This document shows, one piece after another, positions 24,292 to 36,081 of a stretch of 64,000 bases of DNA. Under the pieces are notes generated by a model. That model made no database searches, had not been told where the DNA came from, and saw nothing but the letters and a program-made list of their open reading frames with translations. This DNA comes from Cycas panzhihuaensis (taxonomy: Eukaryota; Cycadophyta). Position 1 is the stretch's first letter, and every line of letters starts with the position of its first letter. The DNA is taken from assembly GCA_023213395.1 (NCBI GenBank), contig CM041465.1, positions 189,355,741-189,419,740 of the forward strand, in the 5' to 3' direction. Both the position numbers and the translations under genes were made by a program.

Positions 24292-25600
24292 TTGCTTAGT
24301 AGTAGAATCATAAAGTTGATATGCTTTGTAGTAAGATTAATAGCAAATAAAATACATTTCTTTCTTTTATCCCCTAGTTTCTTTCTTTGTTCTTTTAGTA
24401 TAAACATATATTTTATACAACCAAAGGTGCATATATGTAAGACTATGGGTTTTTGACTTGACCAGACCTCCTCGGGTATAATATTCAAAATATCCTTAGT
24501 TAGAGTTTGATTTATAAGGTAACTAACTATGTTAAGGGATTCAACCTAAAATTAAAGTCCTAAATTTTTAGCAGTAAGCATGACTTTGCCTTTGCTAACT
24601 AAGGTCCAATTCATGCACTTAACAACTCCATTTTGATGAGGCATGTAAGGGGAAAAGAGCTATCATTTAATACCATTATCCTTATAAAATTGGATGAACT
24701 CTCTAGAAGTGTATTCACCTCCATTATCACAATGAAGGATTTTGATTGACTTTCCATATTCCAATTCAATGCCATACTTGAATTCTCTAAAGTTTTAAAA
24801 TGCTTTTGATTCTTGCTTTAAGAAATAAACCTAAAATTTTTAGGAATAATCATTAATAAATATAATAAAATATTAATAACCATTGAAAAATACTTGTGAC
24901 ATGGGTCCATAAATGTTAGAATATACTAGGCCTAGTAGTTCCTTAGCACACTAAGCTATTCCATCTGATTTAAACATAGCCCAATGATATTTTTCCAAAA
25001 CACAAGCCTCACAAATACATTTGGTCTATTTAATATTTGTATTCCATGCACCATATTTAGTTTGAAAAATAGATGAAAGCTATTCATATTCAAAGGATCA
25101 AGACATTGATGCCACAATTGATCTTTTAAGTCTTTAAGAAATAAGTACTTTTGAAGCAAATTGTTCATCATTATTTGAAGTAGAAGTAGATGAATTTGAA
25201 ATGAAAGTTATATTACTATGAGATTTAATATCATTTTGCAGGAACAAGGGTCTTGAAATTTCATCAAGCTTATATAAACCTTGGTCTTAATATCCAAAGG
25301 TAATTAAATTATTATTCAAATCTATAATCAAATATTTTCTAAGTTTTTCTTATTTATTTAGCTCACTGATAGCAGGTTACATGACATACTAGGGACATAG
25401 AAAACATTAATAAGGTGATGTTGAATATTAGAATTCTTTAGAGATATGGAAGCATTGTTGATCTTAGCAACCTCTAAAATGGCATTGCCACCAAACGTAA
25501 TAAATTGGTCTTATATTAGCCTTGTATCTATAAGTAGTTCTTTAGAATGTGTCATATGATGATATGCTCTAGAGTCTATCAACCAAGATTTATCAGAATG
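23900..25600 (-). pseudogene. Element K protease, pre-integrase and integrase (decayed)
   Basis: Copia landmarks read down the minus strand. There is a protease region near 25580 (SWLIDSRAYHH-like, from DSGASHH). The GAG-pre-integrase block in 24956-25171 has LWHQCLDPLNMNS and NMVHGI. Core integrase remnants span 24850-24600, with NGVVKCMN at the third catalytic position (Glu to Lys). IIPEEVWSSQKP and FGCIKYMF lie at about 24490-24410, followed by KKCILF. A TA dinucleotide tract sits in the C-terminal part. Multiple stops occur. Confidence 0.82.
24257..24290. repeat. (TA)n microsatellite inside K
   Basis: About 17 TA units interrupt the integrase C-terminal coding region just before the usual VIISRDVIF-type block. 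It probably grew after the element died. Confidence 0.95.
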
Positions 25601-25619
25601 ATGTGTAGTTGATGTAGCA

Positions 25620-26676
25620 AAGAAATGATTTTGAGAACATCCATGTGGACACCTTGATTATGATTTTGTCCATGGTTATAATTTATATATTTTTTATTAC
25701 CCTTAGGGGCATTTTGATTCTACCTCTTTAATCCTTAATAGTCATTTTGATTTTACCTCCTTAGTTCTTAATAATTACCACATCCATGATTCTAATTGCC
25801 CCATATTATAAGATGGTTTTCGGGTTGTTATTATTAAAGATCAATTATTTTCTTCCTATGATTATGTGCAATTTGTCCAAGCTTCCTGCAATAGTGACAA
25901 GTAACCTTAGTAGGATATTATTGTCACTACTGACACTACTGATAGGGATGTTGGTTTAAATTTATTAAACTAAACTACTGGGTAAGGTATAGATGTTGTT
26001 ATCTCTCTCTATGTCAAGCTATAAAGGTTGGAGTAGAAGATGACATACTTGAATCTCCCTATCTATTTGGTATACATTCTTATTAAAGTAGAATAACTTC
26101 AAAGGTGTTGAAATAAAGTATGGTAAGATGATCAGTACAAGATAGGTTGGATATGAGGGAATTATATCAAGTTGACAAAAAACTAACAATATAAGATATA
26201 AGGTCATTATCATCAGGTGGTTATCTTATAACACTCAACTAGTTCTTGATCAATTTATTCTATGTCAAATGAGCTATAATCAATATAGTAAATGGTACGG
26301 AATAGAGTTAGACTTTGAGCATGACAACTCTTACATTATCTTTCCTCTCACATAATGTACAAATTATGTTCTAAGCTTTAGCAGAACTAGGAAAAAGTTT
26401 AATATTCTTGTCAACATTATCTTTATAGGAGAAGTATAGGAAGGAAAGGGTAACTTCATCAAATTCTTTAAAGGAGTATATAACAATAGGATTAACAAGA
26501 ATAACAACATCAAGGTCATTGGGATCTTGGGCGTCTTTAGACATCAGTATATCACCAAAAACATAAGCCTATAATTTGTTTATTATTAGAATATTCTTGA
26601 CATATTTCTTCCAAGCCAAGAAATTATCACTATTAGATAATTTAATTATATTAGTTATGACCATTTAAAGTGTCAT
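25620..26676 (-). pseudogene. Element K gag (decayed)
   Basis: The likely ATG is at 26676 (minus), opening MTL and then a stop. The following reading LSNSDNFLAWKKYVKNIL is the copia gag LxxxNFLxW motif. A zinc knuckle lies near 25908-25858 as CHYCRKLGQIAHNH: both N-terminal Cys are kept, the His became Gln and the last Cys is lost. Stops lie in several places. Confidence 0.82.
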
Positions 26677-28335
26677 TTTTGTCTTAGGTATGTGTCGTGT
26701 CTACCTAAAATGATGTACTAATCTAGTAGTTATTGTCTTCATTCCTTATTTCCTAATAGGCCATAGTAGTTGAGATGGTTTTATCTAATGGCATACCTAC
26801 TCACAACCAGTAGCTTAGAGACCCCATATACCCAAAGATATATGAGTGCTATTCAAGGCTCTAGTACCCTCCTAACATTATTGACCCACTTGCACTAGAT
26901 TTATAGTCTGAATGACAAATCTTCATCTAAAGACATAGTTACAACCAAGGCATTCATCTCTAGCCTAGTTTACAAATAATAAGGTTTATAGAGATATACC
27001 TTAACCTACTATTAAATACACTTAATAGATATTACCTTCCCCTATAGTCTATACAATTCAAGAAAGCACAATAGCATGTGTAAGAGTGGTAACTTCAAGG
27101 GTCCTAATTATTCTTCTTATAAGATTAGTAATCAAGGTGGTTTACTTAGAATTTTTATCTTTCTTAATCCTTCAAGTTTTTAAAATTTTAATGGTTTTAT
27201 AATAAAATTTAAATTCATTTTATATTTTTAAATATAAATCTAAAAACTCTTCTAAAAAGCTAAAAAGACTACCTAAAATAGATTGAAAAATAAGCTTAAA
27301 ATGAATAAAAATAGGATAAAATATTATTAAAAATGATTTTTAAAAGAACTTTATGATGGGGATAAAAATAAAAAAAGAAACAATATATAAATATCCTAAA
27401 GCATATAATCTAAAGTTTCAAAAACTATGGAAAAAAAAATGATGGGTTTGGTAAAATCAGAATGAGCAAATGAGGATTCAAAGATAAATTTCTCTTCAAC
27501 GAAGCTCTAGAATCTCAATATGTCATGGCATTCAAGATTAAGACATTATAAGGATCACAGAAAATGGTCATAACAATCAGTTTTGTCACTCCTATTATGA
27601 ATGGTAAGTAGTTAAAACCCTAAAAAATTGCCCAAGTTCATCACTCCAAATTGATCAATCTCCACCTCTACTAGCAACTAGATTATACCAGCTACTTCTT
27701 TAATTTTGCATGAAGTTTATGCCTTCCTTCATAATTCTATAAATTTAGAGTATGGATTTAAGTAATTAGCACCCAATTGGTAAATAAAAATATTCAAAAA
27801 TATGCTTGTTTTCCTTTGATTCAAATTCATTAAAGAGCCTCCAAGAGATGCCCAAGAACATGTTATCCTTCAATTATACAATATTAACTCTCAAGGTGCC
27901 GTTAAACTAGCTCACAATGATGAAGATATGCATAGAGGAGCCTATTTATATTAGAGAGGAGACAGTATATTCCCTATCATCCTACTTCATGGAGGAGCTC
28001 TAAGAGATTTTCAAGGTTCTTGACTCCAATAGTGATGTGAGGATTTATGGGGTAGAACTAGGATTTGTTGTAGGCTTCATTATATCAACACCATAATATC
28101 TCAATGAGAAGTATAGACTACTTATCGAGTATCTCCATTGCATCAATAAGGAGATGGAGGATTTATTGTATATAGTATAGCAAGTGCAACAGCAAGGCTA
28201 TGCATTGACAAGTGCTCTTTTAGAGATGCAAAATTTTTATCTTGCAGTTTACTTTACTCTGATATATATCATATTGTAATTTCTTCTTGACATTGCTATG
28301 ATATAAGTGATGTGTTCAAATATTTATTAAATATT
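26677..28335 (-). other. Leader of element K (left part)
   Basis: No coding domain was recognised. The part 27180-27440 is extremely A/T-rich and intron-like. The leader continues beyond F1 at 35026-35627, for a total of about 2.26 kb between LTR and gag. Confidence 0.55.
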
Positions 28336-28340
28336 ATGGC

Positions 28341-28755
28341 TATTACATAACTCATCTCATTAAGTTATGTAAAACATTATTATATAGAGAGCTATCAACA
28401 AGTTAATAGATAAGGTTAATTATGCAACTTTGTGCATGAGTTGATAAGTTGACTAATAGTATGCAAGGCTACTACGCCATCCAATATAATATAAGGCTAC
28501 TTAGGCCACCAATACGATTACATGCAAAATACCCTCTTTTGTCTATATAAAGGTCATAAATTATAAATGATAGTTATCTTGATGTAACTTATTATAAATA
28601 TTATGTTGTGATACTCTCTATTTTGGTGATCATTTGGTGCTCTTGTATTCTTGTAAAGTTCTCTATTAATTTATTTGCCCTATTAGATAGAACGAAGCAG
28701 TTCAAATTATCATTTTCTACTATCTCAAGGAGTGCTTGTGAGAAGAAACATCCTA
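28341..28755 (+). repeat. 5' LTR of element F1
   Basis: It runs from TATTACATAACTC (F2 has the original TGTTACATAAC) to AAACATCCTA. A TATA-like box, TCTATATAAAGG, lies at about 28541-28552 and is shared by both F1 LTRs and by F2. The transcript start should lie some 30 bp downstream. Confidence 0.92.
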
Positions 28756-28757
28756 AG

Positions 28758-28768
28758 TGGTATCAGAG
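28758..28768 (+). other. Primer binding site of element F1
   Basis: TGGTATCAGAG, a perfect match to the initiator Met tRNA complement, lies two bases after the LTR end. Confidence 0.92.
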
Positions 28769-30026
28769 TTGCATTATGATCGTGGGGAGCTGCCTAGGAA
28801 ATTAGAATTTTTTTTTTTCTTGATAGATCGAGTACTCTCTCTACCCTAGTAGAGATCAAGGAAAGACCTTTGCTTAGTGCTCTCTCCATGGAGATTGAGG
28901 AACAATATCAAGATAGTGTAAGAGTTGGGAGAAAGGGGTAATCTTTTTTTCCAGGTAACGCTAGTACTTTATCCTTTTATTTTTCATCTAGTTTTAATTT
29001 TATTTATGTATTTTAATTTTTGCATTAAATTATATCTCAAGAGTAGATAACTCCATTGGGCGGCTACCCTTTCTCCTTCCCACCTCCTTTCCCAGGTAGA
29101 TAACTCCACTGAGTGGCTACCTAAGTAGTTAGGTAGAGACCCTATACTAGGGGTCTTTAAATATCATAGGGATTTGTCATTCTAGCTAAGCGCATTGTGG
29201 TATTTATGCCCTTTGTGTGAAGGACTAGAGATAATACTCTTGAACTAAGCCCTAAACAAAACCTAGATATGGAAGTATGCCTCTAGATACCTTCGAGCAT
29301 ATAGGAGGCCCCTTTAGGTCTCAATTCCTTCTTAGCATAGGCAACTATTTACAACTGAAGTCTTCTAGTACTATGATTAATAGTTAGTACCATAAAGTTA
29401 CCAAACCCAAACTTCTACAGCTTATTGATAGGCCTATAAGACCAAGCATAAATTTTCTAGTGGTTGATAGGACACTCAGATATACATATTCCACTTCTAT
29501 GTTCATACTGCAAGTCACCTCATATTTTAAATAAGAATTTCCTCTTCTACCTAAACTTAGACCCTTTCATTGTAGTTAGACCTACTATAGGAAAGAAAAA
29601 AAAAGCAAGAAAAGAAAAAGACCAAAAAAAAAATTCCATACTTTATTAAGAAAATTTACCCTTACAACTATATACCTCATTTCAATTAGCACATCATACT
29701 GATCAATTTGCACTAGGTTGGTACATACCGGTAATTTTCACATTCTTCAGTACCTGGTCATCAGTGGGTCCCACCACCCCCAAACCTTTGCACACCTCAT
29801 TTATCCCATCTGAATGAGCTTTTCACACTTGTTTGAGAGAACTTGATCTCTTGCTTATATAAATTTTTGGGGTCAGCAGGCTATGGACACCCCACGATCC
29901 CCTATTTACCCCCTTCTCTTCCTCTTAACAACTCCCTAATTCTTATGTCCCATTCTTTCTTAATCTTTCCCACTTCGTTTAGCCCCCATCTTGTTACCTA
30001 TTCTTACCTCTGTACGCCCTTTCTCT
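28769..30026 (+). other. Leader of element F1
   Basis: About 1.25 kb lie between primer site and gag ATG. They include a repeated phrase at 29041-29058 and 29096-29122 (both with GTAGATAACTCCA.TG.G.GGCTACC) and a pyrimidine-rich run before the start. Short open frames here have no known match. Confidence 0.6.
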
Positions 30027-31030
30027 ATGGCTCCTCAAAGTAATAGTAATAAAATATCAGCACTCGAGACCCAAGTCACTAACATTTAGGAAAAAATCAA
30101 GGAAGATTTCAACCACATGTACGAGGAGGTTAAAAATGAAGTATCTACCATACAGAAAAAATTTAACATACAACTGTTAAAGCTAACATCCCATGATGAT
30201 GTCTAACAGGTACTTTAGAGGTTGAATAACTTCTCTCCTCCACCACTAGTCAACCCTAGACATCAGTAAACCATGCCTCTGACTCCACGTTAGCAGTAAC
30301 CATTTCATTATAAAATCAACATACCCACATTTAATCTAAATCTCAATAAGGATAGTGTATGAAACTGGATTAGTAAACTAGAGTCCTACTTTACACTCAA
30401 CTCTATCTCATTAAATAAACAACTTACATTTGCTTCCATCCACTTAGATGAGAAGGCACACCATTAGCTCTGATGGTGGAAGCACGAGTACCCTTCTAGC
30501 TAGCCTTAGGCACACTTCTCTACCTATTTTTTTGAGTAGTATGAAGATACTTAGAACTAATCCTTTCTCACACAACTGATATGGTTGAAGAAAGTATCCT
30601 CTGTTGAAGTATACACTGATGAGTTCCAATCTTTATGTAATTGGGTTGATTAGTAACTTGATAAATAGATAGAGATAGATGCGTATGCATCTACGCTTAA
30701 AGAATATATCTAAATGTGCCTAAAGATAGTCTCCCTCTCTACTATAAAAGATGCAATTAATATGGCTAAAGTGGTCAAAGCAAAGTTTGCTATAGAAAGG
30801 CCTCCTTCATTTAGATGAACCTCCACATGGCTTTTACGATGCCGACAAGCTAATACTGCATGGCCCTAAAGACCATGTCCAACTGACTACTAATGGTCTC
30901 TTGATCAACACACTGAGGAACCATCTTCAAAGTCAATATACATCACTTCAATAGAGGCACAACATCATTGGAAAGCTAATATATGTATGCAATGTTCTAA
31001 AAAATGGACCTCTAGTCACAGTAGAATCTA
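30027..31030 (+). pseudogene. Element F1 gag (decayed)
   Basis: The ATG at 30027 opens MAPQSNSNKISALETQVTNI, then a stop. A coiled-coil-like N-terminal part and the gypsy gag core follow: INIPTFNLNLNKDSV, WISKLESYFTL and a later W-rich segment near 30470. The C-terminal zinc knuckle is not intact. Several stops stand where Gln or Trp codons are expected. Gag would build the particle. Confidence 0.82.
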
Positions 31031-31199
31031 CAAAGCCAAGAAGATGGTCTTCACAATTGACCTCGACTTATATTTGGAAGATGACCTTGAGATTGAGCAA
31101 AAATATAATGATGAATCCTAAGACCACCCTATTGATGAGTTGCCTCCAAACCTTGAACTTGAAGTTTCCTTATCAGTTGTTACCTCCACTACATATCCT

Positions 31200-31600
31200 G
31201 AACCATTACGAGTCAAAGGAATACTTTAAAAAATCCCAACTACCATTTTGATCGATGGTGGTGCATCACTAAATTTCATTAATATCTCTATTACTTGATA
31301 GTTGAACATTTATATAGAACCTAAAATAGGCTTTACTTGCTCCTTATCTAGTCCTCACACCCTTTATTATGTAGGAATAATAAAAAGCCTCATGGTCCAT
31401 GTTGGTTCATATATACTTGTCTCTAATTTTTATGTCCTACCCATAGGTGGGTCAAATATAATTCTTGGAATATAATGGCTTCAGACTCTAGGAACTTATA
31501 GCAATGATAACTCATCCATGACCCTATTCATTGTGTTCAAAGATCACATAGGCCACTCATATAAACTTTATGGGATGAAACCCCCCCTAAACAAAGAAAT
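31200..31600 (+). pseudogene. Element F1 aspartic protease (decayed)
   Basis: TILIDGGASLNFI at about 31237-31275 is the gypsy protease active-site motif (usually LIDSGATHNFI). The second half, ending with a NIILGI.WL block near 31455-31485, is also readable. It would cleave the polyprotein. A stop interrupts the domain in the middle. Confidence 0.82.
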
Positions 31601-31829
31601 ATCACCCACCCGAATGCACTAACAACTCAATGGTAACATAGGATACATCATTTGTCTCAACCATATCCAGGCCCCTTCAAGTATTCACCCTAATATCTAG
31701 CAAGTATTAGATCGATACCAATCTATGTTTTCTCTGTTACTTACTAGCCCCTTGGCTGATTGAGGTTGTTATCATACTATTGTGTTACAAAATTCACACA
31801 ACCGATTAACCTTTAACCATATAGGAAGT

Positions 31830-33090
31830 CCTATTTCCAAAAAAATAAAATAAAAAAAATGACAAGGGAATTGATGGACATGGGTATCATCAAATAGAGT
31901 AAAAGCCTGTATATGGCACCTATCATTTTAGTTTGAAAAAAGGATGGCTCTTTTTAACTTTGCGTTGACTATCATATGCTCAATAAAATCACCATAAAAA
32001 AAGGTTCCCCATGCCATGAATCAATGACATGTTAGATGAGATCTATGGCGCTACAATTTTTACCAAACTTGATTTACAGTTAGGATATTACCAAATCCCG
32101 ATCTTACCAGAGGATCAACATAAAATGGCTTTCCAAACCCGCGATGGCCACTTTGAGTTCCAAGTCATACCCTTTGGCCTATGTAATGCTCCAACCACCT
32201 TTTAAGCCCTCGTGAACAAGATCCCTTTCCCATACCTAGGAAACTTTGTCATCATCTTCTTTGATGATATTCTTATCCATAGCTCAAACATACCTATTTA
32301 TATCCTACATCTAGAAACAATCATTTAAATCCTAGCTGAGAATAAACTGTATACTAAACTCTCCAAATGTGAGTTTGAGAAATCTAAACTATAATACCTT
32401 GGTCATATTATATCACTTACAGGGGTTCAGGTAGATCCCAATAAAATCTCTATCATCACTAATTAGCTAATCCCAAAAACCCTAACACAATTGTAGGCTT
32501 TCCCAAAACCTACCAAATTCTATCATCGATTCACTCAAAATTATGCCACACTAACCACCCGCTTAACCCACCTACTTTGGAAGGATTCCTTCCAAGGGTT
32601 CCCCTCAATCAATGAGGCCTTCCTCCATCTGAAGGAGGTCATGAAAACCAAGCTAGTTTTGGCCTCTCCTGGCTTTACTTGACCTTTCCAATTAGAATGT
32701 GATGCCTCATGGTTTGGATTAGGTGTAGTCTTAATGTAGGACCTCAATCCCATCACCTTTGAAAGTCAAAAACTCAAAGATCATGAGTGTATACTATCTA
32801 CCTATCAAAAAGAAATATGGGTCATCCTCCTTGTTATTGATAAATGGTGATAGTATCTACTTGGTTCTAAATTTACTATCCTTATTTATCATCATAGCCT
32901 TCAATGCTTACTAGATCAACCAGTCCTCTCGAAAGAGTAGGCTAAATGGGTCGAATGCCTCCAAGTTTTTTATTTTAATATCACATATAAAAAGGATAAA
33001 GATAACATTGTGGAAGATGCCCTCTTAAGGATACCTTCCCCTACACTTGATGATAATATAGGTTACATTGAGGACCTGACCATTTATGCC
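31830..33090 (+). pseudogene. Element F1 reverse transcriptase and RNase H (decayed)
   Basis: The RT is readable from about 31840 (MGIIK.SKS region). It includes [15 protein letters not shown]-like reading at 32055-32105, [10 protein letters not shown] near 32175-32205 and FFDDILIHSS (the YVDD-type active site) at about 32256-32285. YLGHII follows near 32397. RNase H has LECDASWFGLGVVLM at 32692-32736 and later NIVEDALL near 33005. This matches the gypsy order RT then RNase H. Internal stops (TAG, TAA) and a frame change inactivate it. Confidence 0.9.
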
Positions 33091-33129
33091 ATTTCTTCCC
33101 CATAACTGACATGGATATAAGACTTAGCC

Positions 33130-34480
33130 ATGGCTAACCAAACCCAACCTGATTTTATACACTAGGATGATATGGTCCACACTCATAAGGATTAGTCCAT
33201 CCATAATAATCTTCTCTTATACCAAAATCGCATATTCGTACATCCCCACTCAGCTTTTATTCTGTAAATTTTATTAGAATATCATTCTTCTCCTCTTGGT
33301 GGTCATCCTAGTTTTAATAAAACTTATCATAGGATATGTTCTGATTTCATTTGGCTAGAAATGAAATACATCATCCTTACCTTTGTCTTGGAATGCAACA
33401 CATGCCAACATAACAAAGTTGATATAAAGCCCTAATGAGTCCTCCTTTAATCATTGCATATCCCATAAGGTAAATGGCAAGATATTGCCATGGGCTTTAT
33501 AACAGGCTTACCCCTATCTACTAGATCTTACTCCATTTTAGTAGTCATAGATAAGTTGATAAAATATGCCCACTTCTTACTTGTCCACATAACCTATAAG
33601 GCTCCACATATCACTAATATTTACATCCAAATAATATTTCATTTATGTGGTTTTCCATCCACTATTGTATGTGACCACAACCCTAAATTCACTAGCTCCT
33701 TCTGATAGGAGCTATTCCACACATCAAGAATATCATTTAACATAAGTTTAACATATTATCCATAGACTAATGGCTAATTTGAGGTCCTTAACAAAACTTT
33801 GGAGACCTACTTACGTTGCTTTATATCTGACCACCAGTCTAAATGGACATCATAGCTAACCCTAATTGAATATTGGTATAACTCCTCACATCATTTAACC
33901 ATTATAATGTCCTCATTTTTTGCTCTCTATGGCTATCCCCTATCATCCCACCACATTGTGGCTACCAACCTCTACACGGTAGAAATATAATAAAAATGGT
34001 ATCATATGGACCAAATTCTCCATACCCTTAAACAAAACCTATCCATGGCCCAGAATCAAATGAAACAATTAGTAGACTGCCATCACTCTAATCGCTCCTT
34101 CAATATTGGTAATCTTGTATTCCTTTATCTCCAACCTTATAAGCAACAACCCCTTCACCATCATAAATTCCTTGAATGTATTGGTGAAGTTACATATGCT
34201 CTCAACCTTCCCCCCACCACCAACATCCATAATATTTTTCACATATCCTATCTTCGAAAGTGTCTAAGTAAAACCCATATTTCCTAAACAACCCATCCAA
34301 TTCTAGATGAAGAGAAAACCTTATCAGTACCTTTAGAAAGTGTACTGGCTATTAGATAATGCTGTCTCTAGAATCATTCCATTGTAGAATATTTGATATA
34401 GTGGACATGCTACAACTCTAATGAAGCAACTTGGGAATTTGATGATTTTATCAAAAAGCACTCACATCTCACATGCCTTA
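33130..34480 (+). pseudogene. Element F1 integrase and chromodomain-like tail (decayed)
   Basis: The zinc-binding part lies at about 33265-33420 with HNKV-type remnants and CNTCQ at 33394-33408. The core begins MGFITGLPLSTRSYSILVVI in the open stretch 33490-33705, with a second catalytic Asp region near 33660 (IVCDHNPKFTS). A GKPY/GYNSS block follows near 33870. The open stretch 34006-34287 ends NIHNIFHISYLRKCL. A tail with NEATWE at 34419-34436 matches a chromodomain-like end also present in F2 and D. Such tails may target insertion to heterochromatin in chromoviruses (known for the group). Stops are frequent. Confidence 0.88.
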
Positions 34481-34495
34481 AGGACTCATCATCTC

Positions 34496-34508
34496 AGGGG
34501 AGGGGACC
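34496..34508 (+). other. Polypurine tract of element F1
   Basis: CAGGGGAGGGGACC directly precedes the 3' LTR start TATTATATAAC. Confidence 0.75.
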
Positions 34509-35020
34509 TATTATATAACTCATCTCGCTAACTTATATAAAACACTATTATACAGAGAGCTATCAGTAGGTTAAGAGATAAGGTTAATTATAGAACTTCA
34601 TGCATGAGTCGATAAGTTGGCCAATGGTATTCAAGGCTGCTATGCCATCCAATAGAATGTAAGGCTACCTAAGCTGCCAATAGGATTACATGTAAAAGAC
34701 CCCCTTTGTTTATATAAAGGTTATAAATTATAAATAATGGTTATCTTGATATAACTTTTTATAAAGATTAGGATGTGATACTCTCTATTTTGGTGATCAT
34801 TTGCTGCTCTTGTGTTCTTGTGAAGTTATTTATTAATTTATTTGCCCTATTAGATAGAACGAAGTAGTTGTAATTGCCATTTTCTGCTATCTCAAGAAGC
34901 ATTGGGATGTCTCTTCTCATAAGTTATTTATTAATTTGTTTGCCCTATTGGATAGAATGAAGTAGTTGTAATTGTCATTTTCTACTATCTCAAGGAGCAC
35001 TTATGAGAAGAGACATCCCA
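34509..35020 (+). repeat. 3' LTR of element F1, rearranged
   Basis: It matches the 5' LTR but is about 97 bp longer. A 76-bp block (34825-34900) occurs again at 34923-34998. Between them lies a 24-bp exact reverse complement (34901-34924) of the LTR end plus two target-site bases (34999-35022). The LTR ends AGACATCCCA before ATGGC. Confidence 0.93.
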
Positions 35021-35025
35021 ATGGC

Positions 35026-35627
35026 AAGGAGTTGGTAATTAGTGTGAGTTTCAAATTATTTTCCCTTTCATGGCTATTTTAGCACTTGATTATTTTGTAG
35101 CATATACTACCTTTTATTTATGATACATTATAGAATAATCATTTACTTACAAAATTTAATACCAGCACACCATCATACATTTAGGTTGATGTGTCTATGT
35201 AAATAACCTTTACCTTAATTACAAAAAAACTCACGTGGTAAATTATCACTCAAATAATAACTAGTAGGGAGGCATTCTCTTCTTTGATAGAAAGACCTTC
35301 CATTTAGATTATTTGCATAAATTCCAATTTAAGGATGGCAATAATAGAGTATATTAAGGCAACAAAAGGACTCCAACTATAATGCATTTTTTAAATGGGA
35401 ATTCTTCTCTCTAGTAAGTATAAATAGAAGTTAAAATACTTCATAATCAATCCTACCAATGATCAACTAAGTAGTAAATTTAAGGCAAAAGATGGTCTCC
35501 CTTAATGTTTAGTTTAACAGATTGTGTATCTTTAAGGTAAGAGAGATGACTAGAGGATATAACAGGTAATAATTCGAGTTGTTGGAGGGCATGTAGGAAA
35601 GGGATAGAACCTTACTGTAATATTAAG
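35026..35627 (-). other. Leader of element K (right part)
   Basis: This is the K sequence between the F1 insertion and the K 5' LTR. No domain was recognised. A very decayed primer site may lie at about 35612-35627 (minus strand reads TTAATATTACAGTAAGG). Confidence 0.5.
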
Positions 35628-36076
35628 TGAAGGGAAGTGGCAATTCAAGCCAGCTTCCATCTAGGTTTGAGTCACATAAAACCAATAATAAAATGTAAGG
35701 AGGTCCAATTAGTTACTCCACTAGCAACAAAAACATTTAATTAATCAACTTTCATACATGTAATTATATTAATATTGCCTATATATATAAGTATTTATAG
35801 TTATGAGAGAGGCACATGGGAATATAAAGGGTTGATCATGCAAGGTGACATTTAGCACCTTGTATGATCAACTTATAAGAGCATTACAATAAGGTGTAAT
35901 CAAATATGACCCCTTGTAATTAGGCTCATAACCTCAAGTTGCAACTTATCACAAGCATGACATTGATATTCTTACAATGTACTAACTTACTAACATCACT
36001 CCAATATTATAAATGCACATTACATTTACAAAAGTACTAAGTTGAATTAATGAAATAAAAAATAATTCTTCTATTA
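35628..36076 (-). repeat. 5' LTR of element K
   Basis: It is the partner of 21883-22356. It starts TGAAGGGAAG and ends TTCTATTA, followed by GACTA. Confidence 0.92.
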
Positions 36077-36081
36077 GACTA

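Larger units (their letters stand above)
28341..35020 (+). mobile_element. Element F1: gypsy chromovirus-like element nested in K
   Basis: LTRs lie at 28341-28755 and 34509-35020, flanked by the exact duplication ATGGC (28336-28340 and 35021-35025). The order on the plus strand is LTR, primer site, gag, protease, RT, RNase H, integrase, chromodomain-like tail, polypurine tract, LTR. Length is 6.7 kb. It inserted into the leader of K and is the youngest of the I/K/F1 nest. Its reading frames are more legible than those of I and H, but they still carry many TAG/TAA/TGA stops. Confidence 0.95.
21883..36076 (-). mobile_element. Element K: Ty1/copia retrotransposon, split by F1
   Basis: LTRs of 474 and 449 bp (21883-22356, 35628-36076) are flanked by the exact duplication GACTA (21878-21882 and 36077-36081). 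The minus-strand order is 5' LTR, a long leader (interrupted by F1), gag, protease, integrase, RT, RNase H, polypurine tract, 3' LTR. Without F1 it is about 7.5 kb. The left LTR keeps the terminal CA, while the right one ends TA. Coding frames are heavily broken. It sits inside element I, which is therefore older. Confidence 0.93.
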
